Shown: positions 1 to 12,348, numbered from the stretch's first letter. The stretch is DNA of 64,000 bases from Rhizophagus clarus (GCA_015698045.1 BLAL01000030.1:992001-1056000), one strand, 5' to 3'. Numbers and translations are program-made. Notes: generated by a model from the letters alone, not told the origin.

Positions 1-670
1 TTAATTAAATCATGTACATGTTTAATTGTTTTAAATATAAATATCAATATATCATATTTAAAAATAAAACAATTTATTATTAGCACATTCTATTGAATTT
101 TAAATATTTCGCATACATTTCTTAAAAAAATTAATTTTTTTTAATCAATTTAATTAAAAATAATTATATTCTGATTAAATATTTTGCGTACATTTCTTAA
201 AAATATCATAAAAAAAATCTTGTACATCGTACATGCAATTACTAAATATCATCCTCTTGTGATAAATAAAAAATTACGCAACACAAATTCAACACAAATT
301 CAACACAAATTTAACAAATTTAACGAAATTTGGCCAAAATTAATAATTTTTTACCAGAATTATCAACACAAATTGAACACAAATTGAACACAAATTTCAG
401 TCACGATTTATTTATGTCACGCCCGCGTTGTTGATAATTAATCTGCATGATATGATTGTGCATACAGTATCGTATTTTCTGGCCAATCAAAATTAGGCTG
501 ATCCTTGCATGTGATTTAATTTGCACGCGTTTTTTGTCCTATTTATTTTTTGTCTCTTTATTTCTTTATTTTTTTGTTCAATATTTTTCTCTTCTTTTTA
601 TTATTTCTTTATCCTTTTGTTCAATATTTTTTAATTATATACAGAATATTTACATATATTTCATAATTTA
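1..670. other. AT-rich gene-free left edge
   Basis: No gene is supported here. From about 284 to 395 a short motif of the form aacacaaatt recurs several times. From about 530 the + strand becomes T-rich and runs into the 230-bp tandem repeat. The short open frames are low complexity. Confidence 0.6.
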
Positions 671-676
671 TTGCTT

Positions 677-1620
677 TGCAGGTATAGAAATATTTGTTTA
701 TTAATAATAATTATTTCATTATTTTTTACTTCTTTTTTACTTTGTATCGTAATACTGATAATAATATACATGTTTCCTTTATTTCTTTTTACTTGTACTT
801 TAATACTAACGATCGATACTAATAATACTAATTATGTTTTTTTTACTCCTTTTACTTAATACTAACAATATGTTTATTTTTTATTTTGTCTCCTCTTTCT
901 TTTATTTTTAGTTTATTCTTTGCAGGTATAGAAATATTTGTTTATTAATACTAATTATTTTCGTTTTCTTTTTACCTCTGTTACTTTGTGTCGTAATACT
1001 AACAATAATATCCATATTTCCTTTATTCCTTTTTACTTTTACTTTAATACTAACGATACTAACAATACTAATTATGTTTTTTTTACTCCTTTTACTTAAT
1101 ACCAACAACATGTTTATTTTTCCTCTTTCTTTTATTTTTAGTTTATTTTTTGCAGGTATAGAAATATTTGTTTATTAATACTAATTATTTTCGTTTTCTT
1201 TTTACCTCTGTTACTTTGTGTCGTAATACTAACAATAATATCCATATTTCCTTTATTCCTTTTTACTTTTACTTTAATACTAACGATACTAACAATACTA
1301 ATTATGTTTTTTTTACTCCTTTTACTTAATACCAACAACATGTTTATTTTTCCTCTTTCTTTTATTTTTAGTTTATTTTTTGCAGGTATAGAAATATTTG
1401 TTTATTAATACTAATTATTTTCATTTTCTTTTTACCTCTGTTACTTTGTGTCGTAATACTAACAATAATATCCATATTTCCTTTATTCCTTTTTACTTTT
1501 ACTTTAATACTAACGATACTAACAATACTAATTATGTTTTTTTTACTCCTTTTACTTAATACCAACAACATGTTTATTTTTCCTCTTTCTTTTATTTTTA
1601 GTTTATTCTTTGCAGGTATA
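677..1620 (+). repeat. 230-bp tandem repeat, four units plus start of a fifth
   Basis: The landmark tgcaggtatagaaatatttg occurs at 677, 921, 1151, 1381 and 1611. The spacing is 244 bp and then exactly 230 bp three times. The three 230-bp units are almost identical, differing by one or two bases, which suggests recent expansion; the first unit is divergent. Each unit carries repeated actaac motifs, a long pyrimidine tract and then tttgcag followed by gtatag, so it resembles the 3' end of an intron fused to a donor site. The small minus-strand frame in each unit is a by-product of the repeat. Confidence 0.9.
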
Positions 1621-2010
1621 GAAATATTTGTTTATTAATACTAATTGTTTTAATACTAACGCGTTTTTACCCTAATTGTTACTTTATATCGTAATACTAA
1701 CAATACTATCTACGTTTCCTTTTTTTCTTTTACTTGTACTTTAATACTAACGATAATATCCATGTTTCTACTGTTTCTTTAACTCTTTTTACTCTAATAT
1801 TAACAACACTAACAATACTAACAATATTTCTTTTATCTTTATATCTAATACCAACGTTACTATAGCTGTTTCTCTTCTTTTTACATCTAATTGTATCGTT
1901 ACTCTTTCTTTTTTTACTTTTATATATTCTGTATATAGTAATAAATACTTGTAATTTTTTATAATTTAATTCATATTATATCTAATAAAATATACATTAT
2001 ATAAACTTAT
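1621..2010. repeat. Decayed continuation of the 230-bp repeat
   Basis: The sequence keeps the same pyrimidine-rich composition and the actaac-type motifs but loses the regular 230-bp period. It looks like diverged older units. No gene is seen. Confidence 0.5.
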
Positions 2011-2120
2011 AGTACAAAAATGAATTTTGAAACATTACAAAATATTTATGTAAAATTACGAATCATCAAAATATTTTAAAAAGTTGCGAAATATTACACA
2101 ATAAATTACACAATATTACA

Positions 2121-2391
2121 AACCGTAAAATTACGCATATCGTAATATTTTGAAATATTTTAAAAAGTTACAAAATATTACGCTTACGCAAACTTGTGGC
2201 AGGTCTGAAAACTTACGAAATATTATGTAAAATTACGAAATATTGCGAATGCGTAAAATTACGGAATATTACGAACCGTAAAATTATGAAACTTTGCATA
2301 TCATAATATTTCGAAATATTTTAAAAAGTTACGAAATATTACTCTTCCGCAAACTTGCGGTGGGTCTGGAAACTTACGAAATATTATGATG
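2121..2391. repeat. Imperfect tandem duplication of about 155 bp
   Basis: A block beginning aaccgtaaaatta and ending acttacgaaatattatg occurs twice, at about 2121-2228 and 2274-2391. The second copy has a small insertion. Both are built from a ttacgaaatatt-like word that also fills the preceding 100 bp. Confidence 0.7.
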
Positions 2392-2439
2392 CGTAATCTT
2401 GCGCAACTTTTCGCACTATAAAATTTCCTAATGTAGAAT

Positions 2440-2575
2440 TTGGGTTTTTAGAAATAGTTTGGAATTTCAGAAATGGTTTAGGATTTCAAAATGATTTGGG
2501 ATTTTGGAAATAGTTTAGAATTTTGGAAATGATTTGGAATTTCAGAAATGGTTTGGGATTTAGGATTTCTGTAAT
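2440..2575 (+). repeat. Short tandem repeat, gaaatggtttgggattt type
   Basis: About six degenerate copies of a 20-24 bp word of the form ggaattt-gaaatggtttgg follow each other. They vary by single bases and by length. No gene is associated. Confidence 0.65.
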
Positions 2576-4154
2576 TGTTATATGCCAAAGTTATTTTGAT
2601 TTTAGCATATGGCTAAAATATTTTGGCACCCAAGTTTATTTCAAACCCATAACATATTATACAATAATAACAACAAGGGGATGAACCCATTGTTACTAAA
2701 TATCACCCAAAATAATATGACCATATAAAGACCAAAGGTGATTTGAGAAGAAACATCTAATGAAACACCTTCTAAAATGACAGATGTAAGGAAACATTCA
2801 GGATCTGCTAATAAAAGAAAAGAAAAATCCTAAGATCAACACTCAAAATAAAAACAACCGTGTCAATACAAATACAGTTTCAAGCAATAAGGCACACAAT
2901 ATAACACAGTCCTTGAATATGATGATTGGAACCTCGTCGTGATAATTGATGTGATATTTACTATGTTTACTAGTATAAAAATGGTCAAAGTGTACATGGT
3001 TACACTTATGTTACTTAGAGAAATTATTTTTAAAGTATACGAAACAGTTATCTTAATGTGATATCTTCGTATTCAGGAGCCTTAATATAATAGAAATAGA
3101 AGGTGTCCAAATTATACCTTTTACAGTATACAGCAAGTTTATTTTTATTAACAATCTTATCAATTTAGACGTAAGCAACTATAACTATACCATCATCAAT
3201 ACTGGAGAAGGTAAGGAAAACCTGTACATACTAGAGTTACTATCATTATTAGAAGATATTATAATAACTGACACTCAAAAGATCAATAAAATTAACTCAG
3301 CATAAGACACGTATAATATTGAACTCATTTTTCACTCTGATGTGATAAAGGATATTATCACCTTATAAATCACTAATCATCTAGAATCTAGATAATCTTG
3401 AGATAATAAATAATATTAATAAAAATTACACCAGATTTGGTTAAAAATTTTGAAAAATTTTTTACACCCCACACACTTCTTTTTACCTAATATTTATACT
3501 ATTGACAGTGAAAAAGTAAATAATTCTTTTGAAACTATTAAATATGATGATAAAAGATGACACATGCATAAGGAACTACCAAAGAATCCTGTAAGAATAT
3601 TAGTGGATTTAAAACAGATGCTAAGATACAGTCAAAAGATAACATATTCATCTATAAATTGAAGAAGAAAACTTGTACCACCTATGATGCATATATCAAT
3701 TTAAAGAACATTGAATGTTACTTCCATAACAGTTTTAAGCTCATATATATAGAAATACTTTAGAGATTTTGCAGGAGTAGAGATATCTAAAGAGAAGCAA
3801 AAAATAATTACCAAGAATTCATCGTACAAAGAAATGCTCCATATGGTATGCAATTTTAATCACAGATGCAAAGACTAACCATTCATGAACTTAAAGCTAA
3901 AGACATATTACCTTTTCAAAGGATAAAAGGTATCTTTGAAAGAATTTAAAATATTAAATGTATTAAAAGTATTACATGTGATATCCTGAAATAAGCAATT
4001 GATTTTTTATCAAAAACTCAGGCATTAAACCATTCAAAAACAATTCTAAAACAGACACTGTATTCATTACTTTTAAAGATGTAGATCAATGTAAACAACT
4101 GAAAAATATTTGATCTATTGAGATTAATAAACATTATTATAGGTTTGCGAAGAT
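2576..4154. other. Decayed repetitive DNA without a recognisable gene
   Basis: Composition is less extreme than in the flanks, and short frames with mixed codons appear on both strands. None exceeds about 60 codons and none resembles a known protein. It could be an old retroelement or an abandoned gene. It is interrupted by the short TIR element at 2911-3078. Confidence 0.4.
2911..3078. mobile_element. MITE-like element, copy 1
   Basis: This 168-bp segment is a close relative of 5445-5614. Its ends read ccttgaat and attcagga, a degenerate form of the short inverted ends cccctgaat / attcagggg seen in the other copy. There is no coding capacity. It is probably a non-autonomous DNA element; the target duplication cannot be defined. 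Confidence 0.6.
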
Positions 4155-5426
4155 CCTGAATAATATATACAGTATATACTAGGTCAGATGAAAATTTCAA
4201 AATTTACTATGATCAATAAGTAAATTATTTTAAGTTCTGCTAAGCAAACTCTTATTATAATCTTTGAATTTTTTATTCTACTAAGCAATTTTTTTCTGAT
4301 ATATATAACTTTATTTAAGTATAAAAAGATAATTTAATTATAATAAATATATATATAGTAATAGTAAATTAATTTTTTATATCATTGTAAAAAAAAATTG
4401 TGAAATTAATTCACTAAATATTAATAAATTAATAATATAAAATGATATACAACTTCGGAATTTTTAATTTTAATTAATATTAATATAATATTAATATACT
4501 ATTGCTATTTTAAAAATAGTTTTAAAATTTGAAAATTTTTATAAATATTATTATATTTAGATTTATAAAAATTAAAATATAAATTATTGCCAACCCTTAT
4601 GAACAACTTTTTAAAGTTAACAAGTTGATTTAAAATAAAAAAAATTACACTTTAAAATTAAAATCATTTAAACGATAAATAATTGAAAGTACAAAAGTTG
4701 GTTGTATTTCACGAATATTAATCCAATCATTCTAAAATTTTACTGTAGGTAGATTCAATCTCGCTAAACAATCTTTTAAATATAAAAAAAGTAATTTTAT
4801 TTGACCAAAGTGATGTTATTACATCCTGAAGTTAAAAGAAAAAAAAAAAATTTTTTAGAGTTAGTACTGTTTAAAAAATATAATTATCTTCACAAATATT
4901 ATACTTAGAATCATAAAAATTGAAATACAAATACTTTTTACAACTGCTGAACAATTTACTTAAACATAAAAAGGTAATTTCATTTGTCCAAAATTCATTT
5001 TATATATGAGTAAAATTAGTAAACAAAAAATAAGAATATGAGAACATTATTATAAAAACGTGATTTTTTTATAAATATTAAATACAATATTGTATTTATA
5101 AAATTAAAATGTGTAAAATAATAGAAAAGAAGTATTAGTTTAAAAAAATTTTTTGTAAAAAAATTTTTTTGACATACGTGTAAAATTAAAATTTTCTCTC
5201 TCTATATATATACAGTATATGAAAATTTTTGTTATATGAATAAGGGATTTTGCTATGTAAATATAATTACTAAGCTGAAATAAAAATAAGTTCAACTACA
5301 CATTTAAATATTTAACCAACTAAAAATTTTATCTTAAAATAAGCAAATAAAAGTCTTACATAGTAGGGTTTTTTTTATATGATCATTAAGCAAACTTAAA
5401 TCTAACATATTTATATATTGTTCAGG
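4155..5426. mobile_element. 1.27-kb element with inverted ends cctgaayaatatata
   Basis: The left end reads cctgaataatatata and the right end, reverse-complemented, reads cctgaacaatatata, 14 of 15 matching. The interior is very AT-rich with no coding frame. The first 280 bp recur in inverted orientation at 35800-36079, which shows that this is a dispersed element family. It is probably a non-autonomous DNA transposon. The superfamily is unknown and no clear target-site duplication is visible. Confidence 0.6.
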
Positions 5427-5444
5427 GTCTTTGTTTACGCACGA

Positions 5445-5614
5445 CCCCTGAATGTGATGATTGGAACCTCGCCATGATAATTGATGTGATATCTACTATA
5501 TTTACTAGTATCAAAATGGCCAAAGTGTACATGGTTATACTCATGTTACTTAGAGAAATTATTCCCAAAGTGTACGAAACAGTTATCTTAATGTGATATC
5601 TTCGTATTCAGGGG
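5445..5614. mobile_element. MITE-like element, copy 2
   Basis: This 170-bp element has perfect 9-bp inverted ends (cccctgaat and attcagggg) and is very similar to 2911-3078 along its length. It lies 18 bp from the end of the 4155-5426 element. The flanks on its two sides (ctttgtttacgc and ccttgtttgcgc) resemble each other and may be a diverged duplication. Confidence 0.65.
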
Positions 5615-6242
5615 CCTTGTTTGCGCCTGCACCTTTATTAGAATCAGATTTATCAGCATGAAAACAATTCAGAGGAAAATTTGTTAGGTTTAATAAATGC
5701 ATTTCTCCTAATGTGATATACAAAACATATACCACACTGTGTAAATAACTAGACTTTATTACATGATCTTAATATTATTAAGATTCATAAACCTATATAG
5801 TATTTTACTTTTTAGATAATAAAAAAGTAATTTTATTAAATTAAAATTTATTTTATATATACCATTAATTAGTATTTTTCATGAATTAAATTATGATATA
5901 ATATTTTAAATAATTATTTAAATATTATTTAAATAATAAATGTATATTTTACAAAGAGTAATATGATTAAAATTTAGCATAATGATAATATTATGTAATT
6001 TATATGATTTTGTATATTTTGTATTTGTTTATAAGTTAGATCATCTTTTTTTTTTAAATGTGCTCTTTCTTATCTTAATAAATATACCAAAGTATTTTAA
6101 AATAAGTTTTTTCTTTTTATTTTACTTTTTATACTTTTATTTTTTATATTTTATTTTTTACTAATTTTATTTTGTTTTTTATAATTTTTTGTTTTTTTTT
6201 TTGATTTTATAATTAAATTATTAAAGTATATTCAATATTATA
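5615..6242. other. AT-rich spacer
   Basis: No gene is seen. From about 5980 the + strand is T-rich; the 60-codon frame there is phenylalanine, leucine and tyrosine low complexity. Confidence 0.5.
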
Positions 6243-6244
6243 TA

Positions 6245-7543
6245 CAGTGCCCACCAAGAAATTACCGGTCACCTGTTATAGATCAATTTTAATATGAATG
6301 TTTAAATTCAAATAATTAAATAATTACTACACCAAATTTAATAAAATTTTTTTTATTTAAAAGGCAAAGCCTAATATTTTGTTGGATATTCTTTACTTGC
6401 TATAACGGTAGCAACCTTACGAGGCATACTACTAACTAAATTTTGATATTTATCAACCTCTATATTAAACCACTCTTCTTGAAGTATTTCCCATAATTCC
6501 TCTCTGTTTTTTGGTAAAGGAGTGTGTGCCCGCACCTGCCTTTTTAACTCATCCCATAAATTTTCGATTGGGTTCATATCTGGGCCCTGTGCGGGCTAGG
6601 GAATACTATTTACTCTATTATCTTTCTTCCAGCTTTTAACGATCCTTGCAGTGTGTATAGGAGCGTTATCCTCCTGAAAAAAATAATTTTCTTGGTCATT
6701 CAAATCATCTAAAAATGGCAATAAATTATTTTTTAATACATTTATATATGATATGGTCGTCACACTCCCCTTCAATTTAACTAATAGACTAAGACTATGA
6801 TTAGCGAAGCATCCTCACACCATTACCCCTTGTTGACCAGACTTTACTATAGGAATTAAGCATTCCACGTCATATTTTTCATGAGATTGCCTCCAAACCC
6901 ACCTTCTGCCATTTCCCTTAAACAATTCAAACTTGGATTCGTTACTCCAGATTATACTTTTCCATTCATTTGTCCATTCTTTGCATTCTTTAGTCCAAAT
7001 AAGCCTTTTCTGCTTATTTTTTTCACTCACAAAAGGTTTTCCAATACCAACTCGACCATAGAAATCTTGTTCATAAAGACTTTTCTTTAAAGTGTTCTTA
7101 CAAACTCTAGTTGGTGTTAAATTTAAAAAATCCTCATGTAATTCCTGCAGGTTTGTTTTCCTATTCTGTTTAAGAATTCTTATTAGGTGTCGACTATCTC
7201 TTTTAGTCATTATAGGATTTCTACCAGGTCTGGAAGGAAGAGTTTCGTATTCACAACTCTTATAAACAGAAATAACATCATGGATGATACTTTAGGGATG
7301 GCTTAATGCTTCACTAATTTTTTTTTCGCTAATACCACATTTTCAGGCTCCAATAACCTCTTCACGTTCAAAAGCAGTAAGTTCTTTTCTTTTAAAAGTC
7401 ATATTTAAATAAGAAAGAGCTTGACAATACGTGAGAAAAAACTGGACATGAATTAATAATAAAATGATTGATATAATAGGTTTTAAAGATAAATAAACAA
7501 ATGATCTATGATCACGTGACCAGTGATTTCTTGGCGGGCACTG
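6245..7543 (-). mobile_element. Tc1/mariner transposon, full length but mutated
   Basis: Inverted ends of about 44 bp begin cagtgcccaccaagaaat on the left and, reverse-complemented, cagtgcccgccaagaaat on the right. The element is flanked on both sides by TA (6243-6244 and 7544-7545), the target duplication of the Tc1/mariner superfamily. The 1.3-kb length and a single internal transposase frame on the minus strand are typical. Both ends are intact, but the transposase gene has in-frame stops, so the element could move only with enzyme supplied by another copy. Confidence 0.93.
6371..7402 (-). pseudogene. Tc1/mariner transposase pseudogene
   Basis: The minus strand from 7402 to 6371 encodes a recognisable Tc1-type transposase in one frame: an N-terminal helix-turn-helix region (MTFKRKELTAFEREEV), a central segment ending GQQGVMV, then QENYFFQEDNAPIHTAR and the third acidic motif GPDMNPIENLWDELKR. 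I find four in-frame stops and no frameshift. Three of them (before KCG, before GCF and before PAQGPD) fall where the family has tryptophan. The fourth follows LSHP and could derive from CAA. All are explained by C:G to T:A transitions. Not functional as it stands. Confidence 0.9.
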
Positions 7544-7545
7544 TA

Positions 7546-8110
7546 GCTTTAATTTTGTATTCTTTTTTATTTTTTAATTTATTTTTATATTCTGTTATTT
7601 TGTATTTCATTTTTTTTAAATCTTTTGATCCTTCTTTACAGTTAAAATATAATATTTTTATTTTTTTATTTTTATTTGTTAATTATATATATACTCTGTT
7701 CATTATTAATTATTTTATCTTTTGTTTTATAAATTTGATTTTACTTGATTCTCTATTTTCTTTCTCTTATTATTCTTCTTTATTTTACTTTTTTTATCTT
7801 ATTTTTCTATTCATTTTTTATTTTTTATTTTTTTTTTTTACTTCTCTTTATTTATTTTATTCCATTTCACCTTCCTATCATTCATTTCATTTTCTTCTAC
7901 TTTACTTTTATTTATTTTATTTTTTTTTTTACTTTTTCTTCATTTATTTTTATTTTACTTTTCCTTTATTTGTTTTATTTATTTTACTTTTTTTTTATTT
8001 ATTTTACTTGCTTTTACTACTTTTTTTATTTGTTTTATTTTCTTTTACTACCTATTCTTTTTTAATTTATTTTTTCATTTATTTTGTTCTTTTTTTTTTT
8101 TTTTTTTGGT
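7546..8110 (+). repeat. T-rich low-complexity tract
   Basis: About 560 bp are dominated by T with scattered C and A, ending in a T-run. It gives a long open frame of Phe, Tyr, Leu and Ile by composition alone. No gene is inferred. Confidence 0.75.
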
Positions 8111-8220
8111 ATTGAAGCTGTACCATCATTTATTAAGTAAGATAGGATTACAACTATAATCACTTCTAACTTGCTATGAATACTCCCAGTTCTAAAACTG
8201 GTCTAATTATCTGCCGTTTA
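8097..8220 (-). mobile_element. Possible retroposon 3' end with poly(A)
   Basis: Read on the minus strand, a 105-bp block of ordinary composition (8220 to about 8111) ends in ggtacagcttcaatacc and is followed directly by about 18 A residues. That is the layout of a retroposed 3' end (LINE, SINE or processed transcript). The block is embedded in low-complexity DNA unlike it. The source sequence is not recognised. Confidence 0.35.
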
Positions 8221-9247
8221 TTTTGTTCTTTTTATTTATGTATTTTTTCTTTTTTATTATTATAATTCTTTTTTTTACCAATTTCTCTTTCTTATCAAAA
8301 ATAAATATTTCAAATAATATAAATTTAATGATATTTTATTTTATTAATTAATAAAATATGTGATATATTAAATTAATAAATTGTTGACTTAGTATTTAAT
8401 TTGCAAATAAAATTTTATTATATAAATTTAAATAAATATTTTTTTATAAAAAAATTTTTTATTTATTAAAACATTAAAAAAAAAATTAGCTAATTAAAAA
8501 ATTTAAATTAAATCACATTATAAAATATAAGAAGGATGCTAAATATGAATTTACCTTTATTTAAATAATTGTTTGAATAATTTTTTTTTATAATAATGAT
8601 TAATATAAAAAGTGACTAGAATTATATAACTTTAATTTAGCTAACTTATATATTTAAAGTTTTAACTATACTATATTTAGTTAAATAAATACTTAAATAA
8701 TCAAGCTTACTTTAAATTATTTTGAATAACTTTATTTTATATGATTTTAAACATTAGATTACAGGACTCTTATAGTTAAAATAAATTTTGTTTTATATAG
8801 ATTTATCTGTATAGATATATGGTATAGGATTTTGCTTTATAAGAGATTTTTTAAAATCACAGTATGTATTGAATTTAAAGTGTAATCAAGATTGTGCAAT
8901 TTAGATAATTCTATTATTTTTTTTTTTTACTATTTGACTAAAAAGTTCAATAAAGATCTCATTTTTTTATAAGAAAATTTTTTTTTTTAAAAAAAAAAGA
9001 ATTATATAATAATATCTTAATATTAGTATAAATTATTATTAGTAGAAAATATTAATTTTATTGGCTGATTTATTAGAAAAACTATAATTTAAAGGTGTAA
9101 TATATATACAAAGTATTAGAAAAAGCAGTAAATCCTATTAACAATGCAAAGTATTTAATAAGAAAATATCCATTCTATTAACTTAGTTCTGGTTTATACT
9201 TGCAAATAAATAAGAATGGAAAGTAACCAAATTTTATTATTTTATAT
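8221..9247. other. AT-rich intergenic DNA
   Basis: Homopolymer-rich AT sequence with no open frame of interest. The last few hundred bases are probably the 3' flank of the SDHA gene. Confidence 0.5.
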
Positions 9248-12055
9248 TTATTTTACATTATAGTGCATTTCCAATTCACTATTTCTAATTGTCACATGCA
9301 TTGGAATTTTTGACTTCCGCAGAAAATTGATGTTATTGTAAGTAAATTGCTAAAAAAAGTCCATATACTCATAAATCATAAATATAAATAAAAAATAGTA
9401 CTTTTTAATATACTCTGGCCTTCGGAGGGATCTATATAATAATGGATAGCATAAGCGAAATTGCATGAGAAGAAACGTAGAATGAAATATACTTACACTA
9501 GCCATTTCGTTTTCGTCTAAAGTCTTAGACGTTACAGGGCGATATCTTAATTTAACTTCGCCTGTTGTTTGATCTTGCCACGATAATGTGTGTTTCATCC
9601 ACTCTTTGTCATTACGAGTCTGAATGGTTATAAATCAAAAACAATATAATTAAACAGTTAAAAAAGAAATGCTTTATACTCTTCAATTGCTTACTAACCT
9701 GATAATCTTCTCGCGCATGAGCACCACGGGATTCTTTTCTAACTGCTGCAGCATGCATTGTCTGAGCAGCATTGGTCAGAAGATTTTGTAATTCCAAAGT
9801 TTCAACAAGATCAGAGTTCCAAATCATGGATCGGTCCTCAACCTTTACGTCTTCAAATGACTTGAAAATTTCATCAATATTTTTGACTCCTTAAAATTTT
9901 ATTAAGGCAAAAATTGTAAATAATTGTAAATGTATAAAATAAATAATCTATTTATTTAAAATTATATACCCTCATCCAAAGATTCTTGTGTTCGGAAGAC
10001 TGCTGCATCACGTTGCATAGCTTTTTGCATATTCAAACGGATTTCTGCAGTCCTCTTTGGTCCAGATGCATTTCGAAGTTTATCTAGATTAGCAATGGAT
10101 TCGGCTCCTGCATCTGATGATAATGATTTATGAGGCGTTCCTGGTTCCAAAGTATCTTTTATGTGATGTGCACAAGCACGACCAAAGACTACAATGTCAA
10201 GCAATGAATTGGCACCTAAACGATTGGCGCCATGAACTGATACGCAAGCAGCCTCACCAGCTGCATAAAGACCAGGAACAATTTTGTCATTTCCTTTCTG
10301 GAATAATTTTTCTTTTTAAGTTTTTATACCTAATCGCGCGAAACTTTAAGCGATGTAATTATGGAATCAAGCATACCTCATCAATAGTCAAAACTTCACC
10401 AGTATATCGTGTAGGTATACCACCCATGTTATAATGTACAGTAGGCAATACTGGAATCGGTTCTTTAGTTACATTAACACCGGCAAAAATAGCGGCGGTT
10501 TCGGAAATACCCGGCAAACGTTCATGTAAAACTTCCGCGGGTAAATGCGAAAGTTGTAAGTAAATATGGTCAGCTTCAGGGCCAACACCACGTCCGTCAC
10601 GGATTTCCATAGTCATTGAACGTGATACAACATCTCTAGAGGCCAGATCTTTTGCAGTAGGTGCATAACGTTCCATAAAACGTTCACCTTTAGAATTTAG
10701 CAGATAGCCGCCTTCACCTCTGGCGCCTGAAATATATAAATTTATTAATTAATTAAATAATCAAAATAACATGTATACCAAAAGAAAAACAGTGGCCACT
10801 TAGTCATCCTACGTACCTTCCGTAATCAAGCAGCCAGCCCCATAAATGCCAGTAGGGTGAAATTGTACAAATTCTAAATCTTGTAATGGTAGTCCAGCTC
10901 GAGTGACCATAGCATTTCCGTCTCCGGTACAAGTATGTGCACTAGTACATGAAAAATAAGTACGGCCATATCCACCAGTGGCTAATATAGTTTTGTGAGC
11001 ACGGAATCGATGTAAAGTACCATCTTCTTGATTAAGAGCAATAATACCACGACATACACCATTTTCCATCAGCAAATCCATGGCAAAGTATTCAATAAAA
11101 AAATTGGTGTTATGTTTTAAAGATTGTCCATATAGCGTGTGCAAAAGAGCGTGACCAGTACGATCAGCCACCGCAGCACAACGATATGCCTGGCCACCTT
11201 TAAAAAAAAAAAGGAATATAACGAAATAAAGAAAATAAAACATAAAACTAAAATAAAGTATTTTTTTTTTTTTTTTTTTTATATATACCTTGACCAAATT
11301 TTAGACTCTGCCCCCCAAAAGCTCTTTGATAGATCTTGCCCTCATCAGTTCGAGAAAATGGTACACCATAGTGTTCTAATTCAATAACAGTTTTTGGAGC
11401 TTCACGACACATATAATGTATCGCATCTTGGTCACCAAGCCAATCACTACCTTTCACTGTGTCATACATATGCCAACGCCAATCATCTTCAGTCATATTT
11501 CCTAGGGCAGCATTAATACCGCCCTTTTCATATCATAATTCAATATAATTCTGACTTGCAGGGGTTTAATGTTTAATTAGTTTGAATCATAATGCACCAA
11601 CCTGTGCTGCGACAGTATGTGATCTTGTTGGAAATATTTTTGTAATGCAGGCTGTATTAAAACCGGCCTCTGCAAGACCAAAAGCGGAACGCAAGCCGGA
11701 ACCACCAGCACCCACGACTATAGCGTCATAAGTATGGTCAATGACTGGATATTTGCTAGAAATTGTAGACTGATTATAATACGATTAATATAGAAGTTAA
11801 TGATATTAAAAAAAAATAAAATAAAATAAAATAAATCTGCATAATTCTTACAGGTGCCTCTTTTGCTCTTAATGGTTGTGAAGCAATCACTTGTGACGCT
11901 GGTCTCGATACGTGAAAGCTTCGGGAAAATGCAGAAGCCGAGAACTATAATTTTTGAAACACTTAACAAATTTCTAAAGACAGTGAATTGTTATTAATGT
12001 GATAAATTTTTACCAGCTTAGTAGACTTTACAGTGGTTTTGAGCGCTCGATACAT
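9248..12055 (-). CDS. SDHA/SDH1: Succinate dehydrogenase flavoprotein subunit, mitochondrial
   Basis: Oxidises succinate to fumarate in the TCA cycle and feeds electrons into complex II at the inner mitochondrial membrane. About ten exons. Exon 1 (from ATG at 12055) and exon 2 encode an Arg/Ser-rich presequence ([13 protein letters not shown], then SRSFHVSRP). The FAD Rossmann motif [17 protein letters not shown] follows, then [17 protein letters not shown], whose His carries the covalent FAD in this family. Substrate-site motifs include [15 protein letters not shown] and, across an intron, ARGEGG. The C-terminal domain has HAREDYQ and the RHxLSWQ-like MKHTLSWQD. Length is about 640 residues, as usual. 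The last exon is uncertain: after DENEMAS the expected VPP-type tail is not evident, and the stop at 9248 rests on a weak acceptor. The gene is head to head with NEDD8, 293 bp away. Confidence 0.95.
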
Positions 12056-12348
12056 TTTTTTTGACGACCAGGTTAGAATTCATAATTCATAATCATAAAT
12101 AAAAAAAAAAAAAAAATGCATAAATCATATGATTTATGTTGATTGAATTTATCTAACCAATAAATATCTTTAAACTCTTTCTCTTTTGAGGGAATATATC
12201 ACGTGTACTTATATTATTCTATATTCGGAATTCCGCAACATGAAAGTTTTCATACTTACTTTCTAGCGGAACTGCCCTCCGAATCTAGATTTTCAAGTCA
12301 CCACGCACCAAAACTTTTTCTTCTTGTCTATACATTAAACCGACCAAA
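12056..12348. promoter_or_regulatory. Shared divergent promoter region SDHA / NEDD8
   Basis: The 293 bp between two divergent start codons must hold both core promoters and 5' UTRs. It contains a poly(A) tract next to SDHA and a GC-richer block around 12190-12300 (including atcacgtg). No binding site can be assigned with confidence. Confidence 0.45.

Noticed and set aside
908-1571. Three near-identical 67-codon minus-strand frames
   Set aside because: They lie one per 230-bp repeat unit and follow from the repeat; nothing suggests translation.
7501-8115. A 204-codon open frame on the + strand
   Set aside because: It is Phe, Tyr, Leu and Ile low complexity created by a T-rich tract, starts inside the Tc1 terminal repeat and has no domain.
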